A stretch of DNA of 45,740 bases, from the NCBI GenBank assembly GCA_016302965.1, contig JAEDMP010000009.1:1-45740 (forward strand), written 5' to 3'. The position numbers and the translations under genes were made by a program. The DNA comes from Bacteroidaceae bacterium. GTDB lineage: Bacteria > Bacteroidota > Bacteroidia > Bacteroidales > Bacteroidaceae. Position 1 is the first letter of the stretch. Each line of letters starts with the position of its first letter. A model generated the notes under the pieces. The model worked only from the letters and a program-made list of their open reading frames with translations. It searched no databases and was not told the DNA's origin. Below, piece by piece: positions 25,013 to 34,000 of this stretch.

Positions 25013-25741
25013 ATGAATTACAACAATTATGAAATGGAAAACTATGCCGGATCCTATCAGGGTTCGGTGACCAGTGCCTTTCCCGTTCTGATGAGAAAGG
25101 TGTATGTATGGATGACGCTTGCCCTCATCATCACGGGCATCACCGCCTACGGAGTGGCCTCTTCTCCCGGCCTGCTTGCCGCCATCTTCACCAACCGCCT
25201 GCTCTTCTGGGGACTGATAATCGCTGAGTTCGGACTGGTAATCGGTCTGTCGGCAGCCATCAACAAACTGTCGCTGCCCATGGCCACACTGATGTTCATC
25301 CTCTACTCCGTTGTGAACGGTGCGACGATGGCGAGCATCTTCATCATCTACACCGCCACCTCCATCGCCAGTGTCTTCCTGATTACGGCGGGCACCTTTG
25401 CCGTGATGGCTCTCGTGGGGTATACCACCAAGACCGACCTCACCTCATTAGGCAAGATGCTGCTCTTCGCCCTGATTGGCGTGATTATCGCCTCACTGGT
25501 GAATACCTTCCTGATCAAGAGCACTGGCTTTGAACTGATTGTCAGTTGCGTATGTGTGCTGATTTTCGTAGGTCTCACCGCCTACGATGCACAGAAAATC
25601 AAGCAGATGTTGCTGATGGCTCCCGATGCCAGCGCCCAGATGCAGAAACTGGCCCTGCTGGGTGCCCTCTCCCTCTATCTTGACTTCATCAACCTGTTCC
25701 TCGCCCTGTTGAGAATCTTCGGAGGAAAGAACAGCGACTGA
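25013..25741 (+). CDS. BAX inhibitor-1/YccA family membrane protein
   Basis: A 242-residue inner-membrane protein with seven predicted helices, from VYVWMTLALIITGITAYGVA near residue 31 to the C-terminal LALLGALSLYLDFINLFLALLR in pieces near 213-235. The family (UPF0005, YbhL/YccA, human TMBIM) includes pH-sensitive Ca2+ leak channels and FtsH-interacting proteins; its exact role here is unknown. The conserved acidic residue pair expected near the last helix is represented by YDAQK near 190 and YLDF near 222. It is followed by a strong terminator. Confidence 0.9.
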   Translation: MNYNNYEMENYAGSYQGSVTSAFPVLMRKVYVWMTLALIITGITAYGVASSPGLLAAIFTNRLLFWGLIIAEFGLVIGLSAAINKLSLPMATLMFILYSVVNGATMASIFIIYTATSIASVFLITAGTFAVMALVGYTTKTDLTSLGKMLLFALIGVIIASLVNTFLIKSTGFELIVSCVCVLIFVGLTAYDAQKIKQMLLMAPDASAQMQKLALLGALSLYLDFINLFLALLRIFGGKNSD

Positions 25742-25784
25742 CATAGCCTCCCTTCGGATGCCATAAACGGGCATTGACAACCAT

Positions 25785-25822
25785 AAAAAACTGCCGAATC
25801 TATGCGATTCGGCAGTTTTTTT
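25785..25822 (+). terminator. Strong rho-independent terminator after the BI-1 gene
   Basis: 10-bp perfect stem CTGCCGAATC (25791-25800) and GATTCGGCAG (25806-25815), 5-nt loop, then seven T. An A6 run precedes the stem, so it could also work on the minus strand. Confidence 0.92.
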
Positions 25823-25852
25823 ATGTGAGAAGCAAAAAATTAACAGAAAAAA

Positions 25853-25884
25853 TTTGGAAGCAATCCAAATAATCACTATTTTTG
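25853..25884 (+). promoter_or_regulatory. Promoter of the small RNA candidate
   Basis: TTTG (25853-25856), 20-bp spacer and TATTTTTG (25877-25884): a full Bacteroidetes promoter in a gap between converging genes, with no annotated gene downstream on this strand. Confidence 0.7.
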
Positions 25885-25890
25885 CAGCAT

Positions 25891-25981
25891 TAAGTAAACA
25901 TGAGTAATTACCCATGTTACTTATTCTCTCATAGTTTTAAGAAGGGTTGGAACGTCCTGTTTCAACCCTTCTATATTTTTT
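25891..25981 (+). ncRNA. Candidate small RNA of about 90 nt
   Basis: From the expected start (about 25891) the sequence forms two stems: AAGTAAACATG (25892-25902) with CATGTTACTT (25913-25922), one bulged A; then AAGGGTTG (25942-25949) with CAACCCTT (25963-25970), followed by a T-rich end (25975-25981), the form of an intrinsic terminator. It has its own promoter and is isolated from the BI-1 transcript by a terminator. A 31-codon frame from ATG 25900 to TGA 25993-25995 runs through the terminator, so a peptide is less likely. The family is unknown to me; it could belong to a described Bacteroidales RNA motif. Confidence 0.55.
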
Positions 25982-26019
25982 ATGGGGTCCGTTGATGAGA
26001 TTTTCCTGCCCCAGAACGG

Positions 26020-26856
26020 CTATTCCTCAACGTCAGACTGCTGGGCAGCGGCCTTCACCATAGCCTTGGCAGCTGAAGAAAGGAACGGATCCACCTTGTG
26101 CAGAGGAACAGCAAACGTAGGCATACCGGCGGCATAGCACGCTACTTCATACTGCTGATAGATGAAACGTATGCCTTCAGAGGTGAGATATGGAGGGCTG
26201 ACGGGATGTGGCAAACTGTTCACATCATCAATCAGGAGAGCCCCCTGCAGGTCTTCGTCATTGTTGATACGGAATCCCTGTTCAGAGAAATAGCGCATCA
26301 GTCCCTCTTTCATGATTTTGCGGAAGGCATCGCCCTCCTCGTCATGCAGCATGTCCCAGCCAAAGCGACGACCGTCTGACTTGCGGAAGGTCATACCCAA
26401 GACCTGCATGGAACCGTGGGCTCCACCCAGATAATCCTCTTGGGTGAACAAATAGGTCACATATTGTGAAGTCTCATAGATTTTCTCTATCTCTACACCA
26501 TAGTGCAAGGCAGGCACACTGCTTCCCAGCGCTTTCAGTTCGGCATAGTCCTTGCGCAGTGCTGCTCCCTTCAGATTGGCATAGTACTGGAGTAAAGAGT
26601 CGCCGCGCAGAGAGCCCTGATAGGTGCCTCCCAACTGCTCGTCGATAAACTCGCAGACGGCATTTCCCAAAACGGAAGGCTGCTCACCCGTAAAATGCGG
26701 ATAGACGGCAGAAATGCTTACCTCTACGCCTTCACTGTTGGCAGTAGCGGTAACAGAGTCTGTGGCAAATGTTTTTCCGGTAGGTGCCTGACTGCCACAA
26801 GAAGCACAGGCAAGGATAATCAGTAACGAGATGGTTGAAAAAATGGTTGTTTTCAT
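26020..26856 (-). CDS. DUF3298-domain lipoprotein
   Basis: A 278-residue exported protein. Residues 1-20 form a lipoprotein signal with lipobox ACASC. The C-terminal half (about 165-260) resembles DUF3298, seen in RsiV-type and PdaC-type proteins: GWDMLHDEEGDAFRKI, then GIRFIYQQYEVACYAAG and MPTFAVPL. The N-terminal half (about 45-150) fits the partner domain DUF4163, with YLFTQEDYLGGAHGS near its end. Function is unknown; homologous domains bind lysozyme (RsiV) or act on peptidoglycan (PdaC). It is a single gene, downstream of pgk in the same direction, with the pgk terminator between them. Confidence 0.82.
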   Translation of the reverse strand: MKTTIFSTISLLIILACASCGSQAPTGKTFATDSVTATANSEGVEVSISAVYPHFTGEQPSVLGNAVCEFIDEQLGGTYQGSLRGDSLLQYYANLKGAALRKDYAELKALGSSVPALHYGVEIEKIYETSQYVTYLFTQEDYLGGAHGSMQVLGMTFRKSDGRRFGWDMLHDEEGDAFRKIMKEGLMRYFSEQGFRINNDEDLQGALLIDDVNSLPHPVSPPYLTSEGIRFIYQQYEVACYAAGMPTFAVPLHKVDPFLSSAAKAMVKAAAQQSDVEE

Positions 26857-26994
26857 TGCTCAAATTGTATCAGGAACAGGAAGGAAGATATGTTTGGTCC
26901 TTCATCGGAAATAATGAGTCAAATTCTGTCACTGTGTTTGTGTGCCACGCTTGGTACAAGCGCCTTTGTTCATTTTGGATTTTCGGTTTGGGCA

Positions 26995-27050
26995 TAAAAG
27001 AGAAACGGAGCATCCCCCAACAGTCTGGGGAGGGATGCATCCATTTCTCT
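26995..27050 (-). terminator. Terminator of pgk
   Basis: A long imperfect hairpin on the minus strand (26999-27050), with AGAGAAA at its 5' base pairing with TTTCTCT and GCATCC pairing with GGATGC near a 7-nt loop, then TTTT. It lies 22 bp after the pgk stop. The rest of 26857-27072 shows no gene; a clear promoter for the DUF3298 gene is not seen. Confidence 0.8.
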
Positions 27051-27072
27051 GTATGATTACCGTTCAGCAGGT

Positions 27073-28323
27073 TTATTCGCCCTTGATGGCAGCCACACCG
27101 GGAAGCACCTTGCCCTCGATAGCCTCGAGCAATGCACCACCACCAGTAGAGATGTAGCTCACCTGGTCGGCCATGCCGAATTTGTTGATGCAAGCCACAG
27201 AGTCGCCACCACCAATCAGTGAGAAGGCGCCATTGGCAGTAGCCTTGGCAATGGCATCAGCGATAGCCTTGGAACCACCTACGAAATTGTCGAACTCGAA
27301 TACGCCGGCAGGACCGTTCCAGAGAATGGTCTTGGCGCTCTCGATGGCAGCGGCAAAAGCCTTGCGGGTCTCGGGACCGGCATCCAGACCTTCCCATCCC
27401 TCGGGAATATCGTTGGCGGGGCATACCTGAGTGTTGCAGTCGTTCTTGAAATCGTCACCGGCGATGCAGTCGGTTCCGAGCACGAGGTTCACACCGTTCT
27501 CCTTGGCCTTCTTGATAACGTCGAGTGCGATGTCAAGCTTGTCGTTCTCGCAGATAGACTTGCCCACGTTGCCACCCAGAGCCTTGGCAAAGGTATAGGT
27601 CATACCACCGCAGAGGATGAGGTTGTCAACCTTGCCGAGCAGGTTCTCGATGATACCGATTTTGGTAGATACCTTTGAACCACCCATGATGGCAGTGAAG
27701 GGGCGCTTGATGTTGCTGAGCACGTTGTCAACAGCGTTCACTTCCTTCTCCATCAGATAGCCGAGCATCTTATGGTCGGCATCGAAGTAGTCGGCGATAA
27801 CGGCGGTAGAAGCATGTTTGCGGTGAGCAGTACCGAAGGCATCCATCACGTAGCAGTCAGCATAACTGGCGAGCGTCTTGGCAAACTCCTTCTGGCTGGC
27901 CTTCATGGCCTTCTTGGCCTCGTCGTAAGCGGGATCAGCCTTGTCGATGCCCACGGGCTTGCCCTCTTCCTCGGGATAGAAACGCAGGTTCTCGAGCAGC
28001 AGCACCTCGCCACCCTTGAGGTTGGCAGCAGCTTCCTGGGCCTTTGCGCAGTCGGGAGCAAACTGTACGGGCACACCGAGAGCGGCGCTCACAGCGTCAA
28101 CAATCTGACCGAGTGAGAACTTGGGGTTCACCTTGCCTTTGGGTTTGCCCATGTGTGACATGATGATGAGGGCACCGCCGTCGGCGAGCACCTTCTTCAG
28201 GGTGGGCAGGGCACCGCGGATGCGGGTGTCATCGGTGATGTTACCATTCTCATCGAGGGGCACGTTGAAGTCAACGCGCACAATGGCCTTCTGGCCGGCA
28301 AAATTGAATTCGTTAATGGTCAT
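27073..28323 (-). CDS. pgk: Phosphoglycerate kinase
   Basis: A 416-residue glycolytic kinase converting 1,3-bisphosphoglycerate and ADP to 3-phosphoglycerate and ATP. The N-terminal signature VRVDFNVPLDENGN lies near residue 18, SHMGKPKGK near 60, the hinge TAIMGGSKVSTKIGI near 217 and the nucleotide-binding SLIGGGDSVACINKFG near 370. The ATG at 28323 (MTINEFNFAGQ) gives normal length; an in-frame ATG at 28386 lies in the leader. It is a single gene with a perfect promoter about 150 nt upstream. Confidence 0.98.
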   Translation of the reverse strand: MTINEFNFAGQKAIVRVDFNVPLDENGNITDDTRIRGALPTLKKVLADGGALIIMSHMGKPKGKVNPKFSLGQIVDAVSAALGVPVQFAPDCAKAQEAAANLKGGEVLLLENLRFYPEEEGKPVGIDKADPAYDEAKKAMKASQKEFAKTLASYADCYVMDAFGTAHRKHASTAVIADYFDADHKMLGYLMEKEVNAVDNVLSNIKRPFTAIMGGSKVSTKIGIIENLLGKVDNLILCGGMTYTFAKALGGNVGKSICENDKLDIALDVIKKAKENGVNLVLGTDCIAGDDFKNDCNTQVCPANDIPEGWEGLDAGPETRKAFAAAIESAKTILWNGPAGVFEFDNFVGGSKAIADAIAKATANGAFSLIGGGDSVACINKFGMADQVSYISTGGGALLEAIEGKVLPGVAAIKGE

Positions 28324-28474
28324 AATAATGATGTATTTTGAATCGAATAATTGATGATTTAGTCTGTTGATTTCCCGCAGATACATACCGTATGAAGGCT
28401 TTCACTTGTGGCATATCCATGTAGTGTTTCCTGACAAAGCATATCCTGAAGATACAAGCCACGGAATGTGTACG

Positions 28475-28506
28475 CAAAGGTACAAAGAATTGTTGGAATT
28501 GTCAAA
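28475..28506 (-). promoter_or_regulatory. Promoter of pgk
   Basis: Minus-strand TTTG (28503-28506), 20-bp spacer, TACCTTTG (28475-28482). It implies a leader of about 145 nt with no strong hairpin. Confidence 0.75.
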
Positions 28507-28539
28507 TCTTATCGCCCTTAATTTGATTTTTTTATACAC

Positions 28540-29733
28540 TCACCCGCAGTTCTGACATTCCGACTTTGCAAAATGACGCTTCACCCGCTGACAGGTACCG
28601 TCCAAGAGCAGCGGCAGACCTACGCCAACAAGGGTATAGAGCAGCCAGAAGGCATCATCATGGACATGTTCATGGATGACCGTATGACAACCTATCTGCA
28701 TGGGGTCAAGCCCATACCAGGCAATTTTCACCAGGCTCACCACCTTGAATGCCAGCAGATGGAGCACGAAGACGGAGAGGGTATGGTCGCCACACCAAGC
28801 TAGCCAGCGCCCCATCCGGCCCCCATGACGGGACAGCCAGACGGCAACCATACAACAGAAAAGGAATCCGGCCAGTGCGGGCAACGGCAGAGACAGGCAA
28901 CGGACCAGATCCGACTTCCAGTCCATGCTGGCAGGCGCCCAGCAGGCAAAAGCCCAGACGACAGCTGCCAACAGCAGAGCCTTCCACCACCGGGGACGGA
29001 GCCAACCGGCAAGCACCGGGGACGAGAAGCTACGGGTCACCGAACAGCGGAACAGATGACCACAGGCAAAGAAAAAGGTGCCCATTATCTCGCGATAACC
29101 GCCCTGCACCAAAGGCAGTATGCGGAGCCCCTCACCCGTCTTCCAGACGGCCAGTAGCAGAGCGGCCAGCGCCACAGTCAACGGGATCCACCAGCAGTCA
29201 TCATTCCAACGCCGCCAGGAGAATCGGCCGGCGAGCCAATGTTGCATCCCCAACGCCAGTTTGCAAGCCACAAGATAGGCAATACTGGCCACAAAGAGAG
29301 CCCGGAAAAACCAGAAGGCACCAGCCAGAAACTGGTCATAACCCGCCATCGAACAAAGGATGTTCCAAAGATTCTGCTGCATCTGATGCCAGCTGTAGGG
29401 ATGGGTCACACCACCAGCGATATTGCCGAATCGCTCGTTGAGCACCCCCAACCGGAACATCCCATTATGGAGCAGCAGAAAAAATACCGACCAAAGCACA
29501 AACGGGACATACAGACGGCGGATGCGCTTCTTGACATAAGTTGCCTCGTCGCTAAGATAGCGTGACGAGAAGAAATAGCCGGCAGCGATGAAGAAGAGCG
29601 GCATGTGAAACTCATACAGCAACGTACAGAGGAAACCAGGACAGCCGGCATGGCCCATCACCATCAGGATGATGCCGATGGCCTTGACGATGGAGAGGGT
29701 GACGTTTCTGGGAGATATGTGGGAAGTGGACAT
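28540..29733 (-). CDS. Membrane acyltransferase (acyltransferase-3 family)
   Basis: A 397-residue integral membrane O-acyltransferase with about ten helices. The family signature is present near the N-terminus: KAIGIILMVMGHAG (His near residue 28) and FHMPLFFIAAGYFF near 50, then a basic KKRIRRLYVPF loop near 80. Such enzymes add acetyl or other acyl groups to surface glycans or lipids. The start is ATG 29733; the longer frame upstream overlaps the preceding gene. It is the last gene of the mscS-kdsA-kdsD-regulator-PLD run, 22 bp after the PLD stop, so a role in modifying LPS or another envelope lipid is a fair inference. Confidence 0.86.
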   Translation of the reverse strand: MSTSHISPRNVTLSIVKAIGIILMVMGHAGCPGFLCTLLYEFHMPLFFIAAGYFFSSRYLSDEATYVKKRIRRLYVPFVLWSVFFLLLHNGMFRLGVLNERFGNIAGGVTHPYSWHQMQQNLWNILCSMAGYDQFLAGAFWFFRALFVASIAYLVACKLALGMQHWLAGRFSWRRWNDDCWWIPLTVALAALLLAVWKTGEGLRILPLVQGGYREIMGTFFFACGHLFRCSVTRSFSSPVLAGWLRPRWWKALLLAAVVWAFACWAPASMDWKSDLVRCLSLPLPALAGFLFCCMVAVWLSRHGGRMGRWLAWCGDHTLSVFVLHLLAFKVVSLVKIAWYGLDPMQIGCHTVIHEHVHDDAFWLLYTLVGVGLPLLLDGTCQRVKRHFAKSECQNCG

Positions 29734-29755
29734 GATGGGGGGATGGAGGATGATA

Positions 29756-31018
29756 TTAAAGGAAGGGGGAAAGGAGATGGGCAAACCAACCCACGAAACG
29801 CTTCCAGGGCGAACGGAATTCCTTCCAGTATTCGGGGGTGAGACGGATGCTTTTCTGCTTGTCGTCCTGAAACATCCGGTCGAGTTCGGCAGTGGTTTCA
29901 GGGTCGATGATGACAGCGTTCTCCTCATAGTCCCATTTCAGGCTGCGGGCATTGAGGTTGGCACTGCCCACCGTGCAGTACAAACCGTCGACGGTCATAA
30001 TCTTGCTATGATGGAAACCGGGTTGGTAGAGCCACACGTGGGCACCCCGCTTCATGAGTTTATGGACATAATAGAATACGGCATCGGGGGTGAGCGGGAT
30101 ATCGCTCTTGGCCGATACCATGATTTCCACCTTCACACCACGTTTCAGAGCCCTGCGGAAGGCTTTCTTCACCGAGTGCTTGAGCGTGAAATAGGGATTG
30201 ATGATACGCACGGAGTCCTGGGCCTCGTCCAAGGCACTGATATAGAGTCGACGGATGATTTCATTGGAGGTGCGGGGCTCACGGTTGACGATTCCAATGG
30301 TCTTCCGGCCCGAGGTACTGGTGGTGTCAGGCTTCAGTCCCTCCATCGTCACATCTGTCCCTCCCCTGAAATACCGGTCACCGCCAATCTGCTGTTTAGT
30401 CACTTTGTTCCACATTCTGAGGAAAATACGCTGCAGCTCGTTGACGGCATCCCCCTCGATGCGGCAGTGCATGTCGCGCCATTCGCCCACCTGGTCGGTT
30501 CCGTTGATATAATAGTCGGCCACGTTCATCCCTCCCGTATAGGCCACCTGTCCGTCGATGACCACAATCTTGCGATGGTCACGGGTGAAGACATGGTTGA
30601 TCCAGGGAAAGCGAACGGGGTCGAACTCATAGATTTCGATACCGTCGCTACGCAACTTTCGGATGTGCTTCTTCTTCAACGGCCGGTTGTTGGAGTCGTT
30701 GCCAAACCCGTCGAAGAGGGCTCTCACCTCCACCCCCTGCCCCACCTTCTCGCGGAGCAGCTCGAAGAGACAAGAAGCGATAGAGTCGTTGCGGAAATTG
30801 AAATACTCCAAATGGACACTGCTCTTGGCCTGTCGGATGGCGTTGAACATATCCTCGAATTTCTCGTGGCCCGATGGCAACAGTGTCACACGGTTGTTAT
30901 GGGTGAAGTCTACCCCATGGGCCTGTAGTATCCTGACAATGGCGGTGTCACTGGTTTGGCAGTAGCCCGCCAGGCCACTGCATAGCAACAGCACCGCAAG
31001 AAGGGTCTGTCTGATCAT
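29756..31018 (-). CDS. Exported phospholipase D / cardiolipin-synthase-like protein
   Basis: A 420-residue PLD-superfamily protein with a signal peptide (residues 1-20, MIRQTLLAVLLLCSGLAGYC). Two HKD motifs are intact: HRKIVVID near residue 148 with GGMN after it, and HSKIMTVD near 345 with GSANLNARS after it. Two-motif proteins of this length include cardiolipin synthases (ClsB-like) and secreted phospholipases. A cleavable signal suggests a periplasmic location, unlike the N-terminal helices of ClsA. It lies 9 bp after the regulator gene and 22 bp before the acyltransferase, so it is almost certainly co-transcribed with both. Confidence 0.86.
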   Translation of the reverse strand: MIRQTLLAVLLLCSGLAGYCQTSDTAIVRILQAHGVDFTHNNRVTLLPSGHEKFEDMFNAIRQAKSSVHLEYFNFRNDSIASCLFELLREKVGQGVEVRALFDGFGNDSNNRPLKKKHIRKLRSDGIEIYEFDPVRFPWINHVFTRDHRKIVVIDGQVAYTGGMNVADYYINGTDQVGEWRDMHCRIEGDAVNELQRIFLRMWNKVTKQQIGGDRYFRGGTDVTMEGLKPDTTSTSGRKTIGIVNREPRTSNEIIRRLYISALDEAQDSVRIINPYFTLKHSVKKAFRRALKRGVKVEIMVSAKSDIPLTPDAVFYYVHKLMKRGAHVWLYQPGFHHSKIMTVDGLYCTVGSANLNARSLKWDYEENAVIIDPETTAELDRMFQDDKQKSIRLTPEYWKEFRSPWKRFVGWFAHLLSPFL

Positions 31019-31027
31019 GATGGTTGA

Positions 31028-34000
31028 TTACACTTTTTTATTCTTGAGCCGGTATTCCAGCGGGGTCATGCCGAATTTCTCCTTGAAGATATGGATGAAG
31101 TTCTCAGCAGTCATGAAGCCTACATTGATGGCGAGCTCGCTCATATTGATATTGGTACGCTCGAGCAGCGTGCAGGCATGCTTCAGTCTCAGATCGCGCA
31201 CGAGTTCAGCAGGTGTCTTCGAGGTGATATTCCTGATTTTATGGAAGAAAGGCACGCGCCCCATTCCCATGGCCAGTGCCATATCCTCAAGACTGATCTG
31301 GCCCCGGCTCATGTTCTGCACAACATACTGCTCCACATTGCGGATGAGTTGCTGGTCCATGATGTCACTCATGCTGTAGCTGCCGATGGTACCGTCTTGT
31401 CCGTAGTATCGCTCCATCACCTGTTTGGTTTCCTCGCTCACGCCACCCGGCTGTTTGACGGCTGTCATACTGGAGTCAGAGTCCAGTTTACCAGCGCTAT
31501 CAGACGGTGCATCCATCTTGGCTGTATTGTCCAGGCCGCTGTCTGACAAGAGATTGATGCCATCGCCATCATAGCTCTCTGTGGCGGTAGTCATACTGGC
31601 ATTGCGACCCTCAAGCATACGGGTCTCCCCACCTTCTATCACATCCTGCAGCGACTCGGTGGGTGCCAGTCCGAGGATGCGGTTGATGCGCATCACGGCA
31701 TCCTGCATACTGAAGGGTTTAGCCAAATAGTCATCGGCAGCCAGGGTGATATTCATCCCCTCCATGTCCTGAGGTGTAAGCACGCCATCGGTCATGAGGA
31801 TGAATTTTGTCTGGTGGGTGTTGTGATTGAGCTTCAGCTGATTGCAGAGTTCACTACCCGTCATCATCGGCATGTTCTGTTTGCACACCAGCACATCGGC
31901 ACTGAGCACAAGCAAGTCACTGGCCACGGTCTCGATGTCGTTGTAGGTATGCAGGTCGTAGATGTTGGAGAGATATTTCTCCACAAACTTCAGGAATCTG
32001 GGATTGTCATCGACAAAGGCCACCGTATACTTTTGGGTGGGCAGGTCGGTACGATGGGTACGTATCTCTGAGGTGAGTTCGCCTTCGGTCATCTCGGCAA
32101 TGCTCACCATACCGTTGTCGTTGAGCTGCAGTCGGTCAGAGGCAGTCGACTTCGCCTTCTGTTCGGGATTCTCCAATACGGTCTGCATCTCGGAGATGCG
32201 CGTGATGATCTGCAGCATCTGGAAATGCAGGGCATTGAGCTGCTCCTTGCTTTCGATGCTGGTGGTGGGCATCTCAGTGATGTTGCCGATGATGGAAGCC
32301 ATGCGTGCCATGGGTTGACGGAGGTCATCGCTGGCCGCCTTGATTTCCTCCTTCTGCATCATCAGCTCATTGATGACGGCTTTTTTCTTCTTCCATACAT
32401 AGGCCTGTCTCTTCATGCCGAAATGCCAGGAATAGCCAATCAGCAGAGCAGATACCACATAAATCAGAATCATCCACCAGGAGAGCCACCAAGGGGGCAG
32501 GATGGTAATCTTGAGCTGGCGCACCTGGTTGCTGGCCGATCCGTCAGCTCCCACAGCCTTCACATGGAGGGTATAGGTGCCGCTGGAGAGCCGTTCGAAA
32601 TCCACGCCATGGCTCAGCGCATTGCCGTTGCGCCAATCATGGTGGAGTCCCTCCATGAGATAGGCAAACTGGAGGCGCTCACTCTGGTTGTAGTTGCCTG
32701 CGGCAAACTTGATGGAGAAAGTGTTCTGATTGTTGTTGAGCACTATCTCACGGCTCTCGTTGAGGGCCTGGGAGAGGATGATATTGCCATCATACTCATG
32801 GCCTATCTGTATCTCCTTTCCGTCAACAATCAGCTGGGTCAGCATCACACGGGGCAGTCCACCCGTATCGTTCTTGCCCAACTTGCGGGTGACGTTCACT
32901 CCATAGAGTCCGCCAAACACGACTCTGCCGTCGGCGGTGGCCAGGATGGCACCCTTGTTGAACTCGTGGCCCTGCAGTCCGTCGGAGGTATCATAATTGT
33001 AGAGGCCGAAGTTGAAGGAGCCACGCTCATGGTCGCGCTGCACCACCACCCGGGAGACGCCATTGCTGGTAGACACCCAGATGTTGTGGTTCTTGTCTTC
33101 TACGATACCGCAGATGTTATTGTTGCAGATGCCATTCTTTTCGGTGAGATAATTCAGGCTGTCGTTATTGTTGCTGAGAATATTCAGTCCTTCACGCGTA
33201 CCCACCCAGATGATGCCTCGAGAGTCTTCGAACACCTGGGTGATATAGTTGTTGGTGAAGGTCTTCATATTGGTACTGTTGCCGATGAGCACCGTTTTCT
33301 CCATGGTGGAGAGGTTGAGTTCAAGCAGTCCCTGGTCGGTACCTGCCAGCATACGGTTGTTTCGTCCGCAGCAGAGACTGGTCACGTTGTTGGTGTGCAG
33401 GCGTCCGTTCTCCTTGGTATAGGAGGAGAAATTGTTCATTCTCAGACTGTATACCTGCAGTCCGCCGGCAGTGGCAATCCAGAGGTTGCCGCTCTTGTCG
33501 GTGCAGAGGCTGGTCACCTGGTTGTTGATGAGGGTGCGCGAGCTGTCATTGGCCGTATAACAGGTGGTGGTGCCATCTGGTCGTATACGGGTCAGTCCGT
33601 TGCGTTTGGTTCCCACCCAGACACTTCCATCGGCAGTCGATGCCATCGAGGAGATGCGCTGTCCGCTGAGGGGTCCGTTATAGCCCACTATTCCCCGGTC
33701 ACTGGTGCCATACCACAGGCGTCCGTTCACGTCTTCGGCGATGGCGGTAATGTCTCCCAACGGTTTGGCATCAAAACGATAGATATTGTTGCCATAGAAA
33801 GCCACACCGTTGCGTTCCGTTCCCACCCACAAAAGGTCAGTATTATCCACATAGACGGTCTGCACCGAGACAATATGCTGCTGATTGCCGTTCATGCTCT
33901 TCGGTTCCACGCGCTCCATGCGATGGGTATTCACATGGGCTTTGAGCAATCCATCGTGGTCGGTAGAAATCCAAATATTGCCTATCTTGTCGGCAGCCAT

